From: a virus
Length of the DNA: 64,000 nucleotides
Virus record (IMG/VR): IMGVR_UViG_3300010371_000033
Location: 20,702 to 84,701 of that record
Strand: one strand, 5' to 3'
The translations under genes were made by a program, and so were the position numbers. Shown piece by piece: positions 59,591 through 64,000 of the stretch (the first letter of the stretch is position 1; each line of letters starts with the position of its first letter). A model generated the notes under the pieces. That model searched no databases, was not told where the DNA came from, and saw only the letters and a list, made by a program, of their open reading frames with translations.

Positions 59591-60105
59591 GCGTTGGCGA
59601 TTTACATACGAAATATGATGTTAATCACAAAGAGTTTGATTTAGCTATCAAAATGCTTGATGATAAGGACGTGGTATTCAATGTCCAATATGATATTCCT
59701 TATCTGGCAGGAACAAGCATAGATGGTAAAACAATTTACAGAGACAGACAAACTCCATCTAGTTATCAATCTTCTTCTGGACACACAGTTGATACAGATA
59801 AATATTTTAAAGTGCATGAAAGAGTTGAAAAGGCATTCTTAGATCAAGGATTCCCGTATATATTAGCCCATCAAATTGCAGAACAGATAGAAAGAGCTGC
59901 TGTGATCAATGATGGATATGATTATGATGAATATGATAGAATTACAGAAACATGGGTTGGAAAAGTTGGAGATAGAGCAATCTATAATGTTCCTTATGAT
60001 TTATGCTTGATACCCTATCGAGATTGCGATGATTGGAAAACACTCAATAAAATGCATGGGTTGCCTGATACAGGAATAGAAACTGTAGCAAAGAAAATCC
60101 GCTAA
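59587..60105 (+). CDS. Conserved phage protein with HExxE-like motif
   Basis: This 172-residue protein has VQYDIPYLAGTSIDGKTIYR, then YFKVHERVEKAFLDQGFPYI and LAHQIAEQIERAAVINDGYD. I recall similar proteins with the pattern IPYxAGxSxDGxTxYxD...HExVE in other phages. HERVE followed by AHQIAEQIE might chelate a metal, as in zincin-like peptidases, but this is unproven. It is coupled to the previous gene by ATGA. A late-type element overlaps its stop. Confidence 0.6.
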   Translation: MSVGDLHTKYDVNHKEFDLAIKMLDDKDVVFNVQYDIPYLAGTSIDGKTIYRDRQTPSSYQSSSGHTVDTDKYFKVHERVEKAFLDQGFPYILAHQIAEQIERAAVINDGYDYDEYDRITETWVGKVGDRAIYNVPYDLCLIPYRDCDDWKTLNKMHGLPDTGIETVAKKIR

Positions 60106-60108
60106 ATA
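60102..60108 (+). promoter_or_regulatory. Late-type promoter element CTAAATA
   Basis: CTAAATACA overlaps the stop of the preceding gene and is 25 bases before the ATG at 60134, which has an AGAGG RBS. Confidence 0.55.
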
Positions 60109-60133
60109 CATTTGTTACCAGAGGTCAAACGCT

Positions 60134-60454
60134 ATGTCCATTAAAACTGAAATTGAAGCTGAAAAGACAAAATTGCTCACAGAATTGAAGAGCATCGAAG
60201 ATAAAGCCAAGGCTGATCTCGCTGCACTGAAAGACAAGATTGATTTGGTTCCAGAATTGGAATCAGAAATCAAGACTGTAGAAACGAAAATTAAAGCTGA
60301 AGTACAGAAGGTTGAGAAGTGGTTTGTATCTCACTTCAAGTCACAAGCTCAAACAGCTCCTGTTGCAGTCGTTGAACCATCTACCAACACCACAACTGTT
60401 CAGACTGAATCTACTGTGACTGTTCAGCCCGCTGCTAATACTGTAGGAGAGTAA
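60134..60454 (+). CDS. Coiled-coil protein with Thr/Val-rich tail
   Basis: This 106-residue protein is a coiled coil to residue about 60 (TEIEAEKTKLLTELKSIEDK, KAEVQKVEKWFVSHF), then a Pro/Thr/Val-rich tail (TNTTTVQTESTVTVQPA). AGAGG precedes the ATG. It is probably a minor virion or scaffold part. No family is recognised. Confidence 0.6.
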   Translation: MSIKTEIEAEKTKLLTELKSIEDKAKADLAALKDKIDLVPELESEIKTVETKIKAEVQKVEKWFVSHFKSQAQTAPVAVVEPSTNTTTVQTESTVTVQPAANTVGE

Positions 60455-60455
60455 C

Positions 60456-60911
60456 ATGCCTCTTTGGAAAAAGAATTCGCAGACAGCGAACAACAAACCA
60501 AAATTCTTGAATCCTAACACTGCTTCATTTTATCCTGCGTCTAGATGCGAAGGTGTAACTGTTTCAGATGCTCATGCAGCTAATGGAACATTGACTTCTG
60601 GATGGGTACAATTTCATCCTATCAAAGCAGGAAATATAGTTTCTATCTCTGTTACTGCTGGTGGAACAGGATATGCTTCTGGAGCGAATGTAACAATCAC
60701 TTCAGCAGATGGTAATGGCACAGGAGCTACAGCTACTGCAACTGTTACTGCTAACGTGGTAACTGCCATAACTGTAACTGCTAATGGCTCTGGTTACACT
60801 GTTCCTCCTATCGTAACTGTTGCGGGTGGAACAGGTGCAGAGTTTATTGCTAGAACAAATGCAAAGTTCCGTGCAGAACCATTGGTGCCAATGTCTTCAA
60901 TGAATTCTTAA
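60456..60911 (+). CDS. Virion protein with GxGY beta repeats
   Basis: This 151-residue protein has a short basic N-terminus and two clear beta repeats: SVTAGGTGYASGANVTITSA and TVTANGSGYTVPPIVTVAGG. The same GxGY repeat occurs in the large baseplate genes at 1384 and 3167. It is likely a surface or decoration protein. A strong terminator follows its stop by about 40 bases. Confidence 0.6.
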   Translation: MPLWKKNSQTANNKPKFLNPNTASFYPASRCEGVTVSDAHAANGTLTSGWVQFHPIKAGNIVSISVTAGGTGYASGANVTITSADGNGTGATATATVTANVVTAITVTANGSGYTVPPIVTVAGGTGAEFIARTNAKFRAEPLVPMSSMNS

Positions 60912-60949
60912 TAGATTGTTTGCGAAACGAGGCTCGCGTTATGAGCTAC

Positions 60950-60977
60950 AAGACCAGCTGAAAGGCTGGTCTTTTTT
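60950..60977 (+). terminator. Rho-independent terminator
   Basis: AAGACCAGC (60950-60958) pairs exactly with GCTGGTCTT (60965-60973) around a TGAAAG loop and runs into TTTTTT. It lies 39 bases after the preceding gene and ends that operon; a fresh late-type promoter follows. Confidence 0.9.
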
Positions 60978-60985
60978 ATTGGCGC

Positions 60986-60992
60986 CTAAATA
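60986..60992 (+). promoter_or_regulatory. Late-type promoter element CTAAATA
   Basis: CTAAATATTC lies 28 bases before the endolysin-like ATG and directly after the terminator. Confidence 0.55.
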
Positions 60993-61019
60993 TTCTAGAA
61001 TAACAAAACCTTATTTCTA

Positions 61020-61517
61020 ATGATTACTCTTCCTGCCTCTCTCCAAGCAGTACATACGCAAATTTTGATTCCTGCACTGCATGAATTACCCAGCAAGATG
61101 ACTTCATTGCCAGCCATTACACAGTTATTGGCAACAGGTGGACAAGAATCTGGTTACATGTCAAGACTACAATTGGGGAATGGTCCAGCTCATGGATTAT
61201 GGCAGTATGAATTCAATGGCGTTTCTGCTGTTTTAAAAAATCCCAAGTCTCATGGTTATCTTGTAGGATATTTGCAATCACAGACTTCTATTCCAGTATC
61301 AGCTGTAAGCATCTATGAAACTATTGATACAGATGATATTACAGCTTGCGTTATCGCTCGCTTGATGTATTGGACTGACCCAACTCCACTTCCTAAATTT
61401 AATGATGAAGAAACAGCATGGCAATATTATGTAAGGAACTGGAGACCAGGCAAACCTGATCGCACTCGTTGGACCTATTGGTATGGTAAGACTGTTCAAT
61501 ATCTGAAAGGAGCCTGA
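61020..61517 (+). CDS. Lysozyme-like peptidoglycan hydrolase (endolysin candidate)
   Basis: This 165-residue protein has ITQLLATGGQESGYMSRLQL (probable catalytic Glu43), GNGPAHGLWQYE, DITACVIARLMYWTDPTPLP and AWQYYVRNWRPGKPDRTRWT. This is the pattern of the lysozyme/transglycosylase-like proteins found as phage endolysins or virion muralytic enzymes. There is no signal peptide. The late-type promoter and place beside virion genes suit either role. No other endolysin is visible. Confidence 0.7.
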   Translation: MITLPASLQAVHTQILIPALHELPSKMTSLPAITQLLATGGQESGYMSRLQLGNGPAHGLWQYEFNGVSAVLKNPKSHGYLVGYLQSQTSIPVSAVSIYETIDTDDITACVIARLMYWTDPTPLPKFNDEETAWQYYVRNWRPGKPDRTRWTYWYGKTVQYLKGA

Positions 61518-61518
61518 A

Positions 61519-62457
61519 ATGAGTGATCTCCTTAAACGTATATTTGAACTGTTGCACAGAGAACACGAACAAGAATCCAAGAAACAATATAGACATAATT
61601 TCTTACATAATGATCCAGAACAAATCAAGAGGTCTAGATTTGCTCTATATGATGGTGATATTGAGATGCATAAGCCGGATCTGAAAGAAGATGTTAGTTT
61701 TGCAAAACCAGAATTGGGTAGTGATTTTATACATGCTAGGATAGACAAGAAAGATCTGTCTAAAAGCAACCTTTCACCTAAATTGGTTGAACATTACAAG
61801 AATCACCAAGCTTCTTTAACAGGTGTTCAGAAAGCTGCGATTGAAGACTACAAGAAGAACCAGATGGGTCCATCTCCTATTCATTCCTTGTTGAATGATA
61901 ATCTTAGGAAAGGTCATCCGCATGATTCTGACTATTTCAAAGCATTAGACCATCATCTTTCATCTGCGCTGAAACCCATACCTGCTCCACATGTTGTGTA
62001 TAGAGGCATTGGCGATGTTCCTTTAACTCGCCAAATCAGAAACATGAAGCCAGGTGACACATTTACAGACAAAGGATATGGCAGTGCCAGTCTATCTCCC
62101 AAAAAAGCACAGAGCTTTTCAATGGGAACCTATGCTGATAGAGCGCATGATAATTTTGAACATCTGCCAGTAATTCAGAGACAACATCCTAAGGATGCAC
62201 ACTATTACAATACCATCATGAAGATTCATCTTCCTGCTGGCACCAAAGCACATTATCTTGATATTAACCATCATGATGTTAATGATAAATCAATAATGAG
62301 GAACCGTGCTGGTGTTAAAGAATATGGAGATGAGAGAGAAGTATTGCTTCATAAAGGAATGAAATATCAAGTTATGGGGCATAGCATTCAGAAAGATGCA
62401 TTCGGTCCTGCAGAGCATTTACACCTTGTACATGTTCGTGCGGTTCCTACTGATTAA
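61519..62457 (+). CDS. ADP-ribosyltransferase (Alt/ModA-like, R-S-E class)
   Basis: This 312-residue protein has a helical N-terminal half and a C-terminal ART domain. The motifs are HVVYRGIGDVP (Arg162), FTDKGYGSASLSPKKA (S189-A-S191) and EYGDEREVLLHKGMKYQV with Glu272-x-Glu274. R, STS-like and ExE motifs define arginine-modifying ADP-ribosyltransferases such as T4 Alt and ModA, which modify host RNA polymerase. Late location next to the portal favours an Alt-like protein injected with the DNA. Its target is unknown. Confidence 0.78.
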   Translation: MSDLLKRIFELLHREHEQESKKQYRHNFLHNDPEQIKRSRFALYDGDIEMHKPDLKEDVSFAKPELGSDFIHARIDKKDLSKSNLSPKLVEHYKNHQASLTGVQKAAIEDYKKNQMGPSPIHSLLNDNLRKGHPHDSDYFKALDHHLSSALKPIPAPHVVYRGIGDVPLTRQIRNMKPGDTFTDKGYGSASLSPKKAQSFSMGTYADRAHDNFEHLPVIQRQHPKDAHYYNTIMKIHLPAGTKAHYLDINHHDVNDKSIMRNRAGVKEYGDEREVLLHKGMKYQVMGHSIQKDAFGPAEHLHLVHVRAVPTD

Positions 62458-62460
62458 ATA
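62454..62460 (+). promoter_or_regulatory. Late-type promoter element TTAAATA for portal
   Basis: TTAAATACG overlaps the ART stop and is 24 bases before the portal ATG. One base differs from CTAAATA. Confidence 0.45.
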
Positions 62461-62484
62461 CGTTATCACAAATGAGATTTTAAC

Positions 62485-64000
62485 ATGGCGAAGATTTTTG
62501 GTTGGTCCATAAAAAGAAACGACACTCAGGATGATGACAGCAAACAGCAATTTGCTCCACCTACGACGGATGATGGTGCTGTTCAACTTGTAGACTCCGG
62601 AATCAGAAACACCTTCTTAGACATTGATGGCGCGGTAAAAACAGAAGCAGAACTGATCACACGCTATCGTGAATTATCTCTACAACCTGAGATCAACTCT
62701 GCAATTGATGATATTATCAACGAATGCGTAGCTTATGATGAAAAAGCTGATTTGGTTGCGTTGAATCTGGACATGTTGCCTGTTCAATACAATGATCGCA
62801 TCAAGGAATTGATTTCAAATGAATTTGAAACAATCTTAAAGCTTTATGATTTTAACAACTCTGCATATGAAATCATTAGACGTTGGTATGTTGATGGAAG
62901 AATGTATTATTATGCTTTGATTGATAAGAAGCATCCTGAAGCTGGTATTCAAGAATTGCGTTACATTGACCCTCGCCAGATGCGTAAGGTTCGAGTGGTT
63001 AAGCAGGAAGTGTCTAAGGATGGATCCCAGCAGACACTCGTAAAGAAAGTGACTGAATATTTCTTGTACAGTGAGAAAGGTTTCGCAGTGAAACCCATGT
63101 CATCTACTGGATATCAGAGCAATAAAGCAATCAAGATCAGCAAAGATGCCATAGTGCATGCAACAAGTGGCTTGATGGACCCAACCAATACGACCGTGTT
63201 GAGTTATCTGCATAAAGCCAGCAAACCTTTGAACCAATTGCGTGCTATTGAAGATGCTTCTGTAATCAATCGTCTCGTCCGCGCTCCTATGCGTCGCATA
63301 TTTACTGTTGAAGTTGGATCATTACCCAAGGCCAAGGGTGAACAGTATCTAAAAGACCAGATGACGAAGTATAAGAACAAGTTGACTTATGATTCATCAA
63401 CAGGCGCGATTAAGGATAATCGCCATTTCATGACAATGCTTGAAGATTTCTGGTTCCCAAGTCGTCAGGGCAACCAAACAACCAAAGTTGATACTCTCCA
63501 AGGCGCAAGTGATTGGCATGATCTTGATGATTTGACTTACTTCCGTGAACAATTGTTGAGTGCGTTGAATGTTCCTGTAAGTCGTCTTCAACCAGGAGCT
63601 CCATTCAATATAGGCCGTGCTTCAGAAATTACACGTGATGAATTGAAATTCTCCAAATTCATCGCTCGCCTGCGTCTGCGTTTTGCTATCATCTTCAAGA
63701 GTGCATTGACCAAGCAATTGATCTTGAAAAAGATATTGACTGAAGAAGAATGCAAAGAAGTTATGTCTCTTGTTGCATTTGACTTCAAACGCGATAACTT
63801 CTTCTCTGAATTGAAAGATGCTGAAATCCTTCAAAACCGTGTAGGAACACTACAGCTTGTTCAGCCATTCGTTGGCATATACTACTCAATGCAATGGGTT
63901 AAGAAGAACGTGTTACATCAGGATGAAGAAGAAATTAAACAACAAGCCAGGGAAATGGCTTCAGAGCCACCACCTATGCAGTTAGATCAGATGATGGGTG
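62485..64000 (+). CDS. 20: Portal protein gp20, C-terminus cut by window edge
   Basis: The frame is open from ATG 62485 to the window end, about 505 residues. It has MAKIFGWSIKRNDTQDDDSK, ELITRYRELSLQPEINSAID, RRWYVDGRMYYYALIDKKHP, YIDPRQMRKVRVV, EDASVINRLVRAPMRRIFTV and LNVPVSRLQPGAPFNIGRAS, all gp20 hallmarks. T4 gp20 is 524 residues, so only a short C-terminal part is missing. The portal dodecamer is the DNA gateway and the nucleation point of the head. Confidence 0.96.
   Translation, partial: MAKIFGWSIKRNDTQDDDSKQQFAPPTTDDGAVQLVDSGIRNTFLDIDGAVKTEAELITRYRELSLQPEINSAIDDIINECVAYDEKADLVALNLDMLPVQYNDRIKELISNEFETILKLYDFNNSAYEIIRRWYVDGRMYYYALIDKKHPEAGIQELRYIDPRQMRKVRVVKQEVSKDGSQQTLVKKVTEYFLYSEKGFAVKPMSSTGYQSNKAIKISKDAIVHATSGLMDPTNTTVLSYLHKASKPLNQLRAIEDASVINRLVRAPMRRIFTVEVGSLPKAKGEQYLKDQMTKYKNKLTYDSSTGAIKDNRHFMTMLEDFWFPSRQGNQTTKVDTLQGASDWHDLDDLTYFREQLLSALNVPVSRLQPGAPFNIGRASEITRDELKFSKFIARLRLRFAIIFKSALTKQLILKKILTEEECKEVMSLVAFDFKRDNFFSELKDAEILQNRVGTLQLVQPFVGIYYSMQWVKKNVLHQDEEEIKQQAREMASEPPPMQLDQMMG

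Noticed and set aside
60921-60975. A possible tRNA in the hairpin-rich gap after 60911
   Set aside because: Only a GGCTC/GAGC pair and a terminator hairpin are present; no cloverleaf or T-loop consensus can be drawn.

Overview
The window is about 64 kb of an AT-rich, densely coded contractile-tailed phage genome of the T4 superfamily. It carries the T4 core gene set (gp43, 44, 45, 62, 41, uvsX, uvsY, uvsW, 46, 47, 55, regA, 4, 5, 6, 13-20, 25, 26, 48, 53, 54) in an arrangement closer to the 'exo-T4' marine and freshwater myoviruses (cyanophage and pelagiphage types) than to coliphage T4. No photosynthesis genes, integrase, tRNA genes or CRISPR arrays were seen. The host cannot be named from the sequence; RBSs and promoters look like those of a Gram-negative bacterium.

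Layout: (1) 1-11438, leftward: baseplate and tail module (DUF4815 protein, two large virion proteins, gp6, gp25, gp5, a homing endonuclease, gp27-like hub, gp53, gp48). (2) 11491-16820, rightward: gp4, a gp2-like protein, gp54-like, gp26 with a probable -1 frameshift product, a tape measure carrying a lysozyme-like domain, and a membrane protein. (3) 16813-19124, leftward: uvsY, a tail-tube-fold protein, dexA and an HTH protein beside direct repeats. (4) 19402-51078, rightward: replication, recombination, nucleotide metabolism and late-transcription genes, with many small membrane or acidic ORFs. (5) 51067-58712, leftward: gp19, gp18, gp17, gp16, gp15, gp14, gp13. (6) 58763-64000, rightward: unknown virion-linked genes, an endolysin-like protein, an ADP-ribosyltransferase and the start of the gp20 portal gene.

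The most interesting content is a probable DNA hypermodification pathway scattered through the replication module. It comprises a TET/JBP-type 2-oxoglutarate dioxygenase (24509-25864), a GT-A glycosyltransferase (28255-29121), a GT-B glycosyltransferase (39667-40848) and a PIG-L/LmbE-type deacetylase (42054-42620). The GT-B enzyme ends in nearly the same peptide as the DNA polymerase (LSAFFV), and the dioxygenase ends in a similar LESFFA. This suggests that the polymerase and both modification enzymes dock on the gp45 sliding clamp. A GIY-YIG homing endonuclease with its own T4-type late promoter sits inside the deacetylase locus and has left a 21-codon copy of the enzyme's N-terminus upstream.

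Late transcription is probably gp55/gp33/gp45-driven from a CTAAATA-type -10 element that recurs in front of virion operons on both strands. Other notable items are a protein with a T4-like capsid-targeting leader (42649), an Alt-like ADP-ribosyltransferase next to the portal gene, and relocation of the tail lysozyme from gp5 to the tape measure protein.
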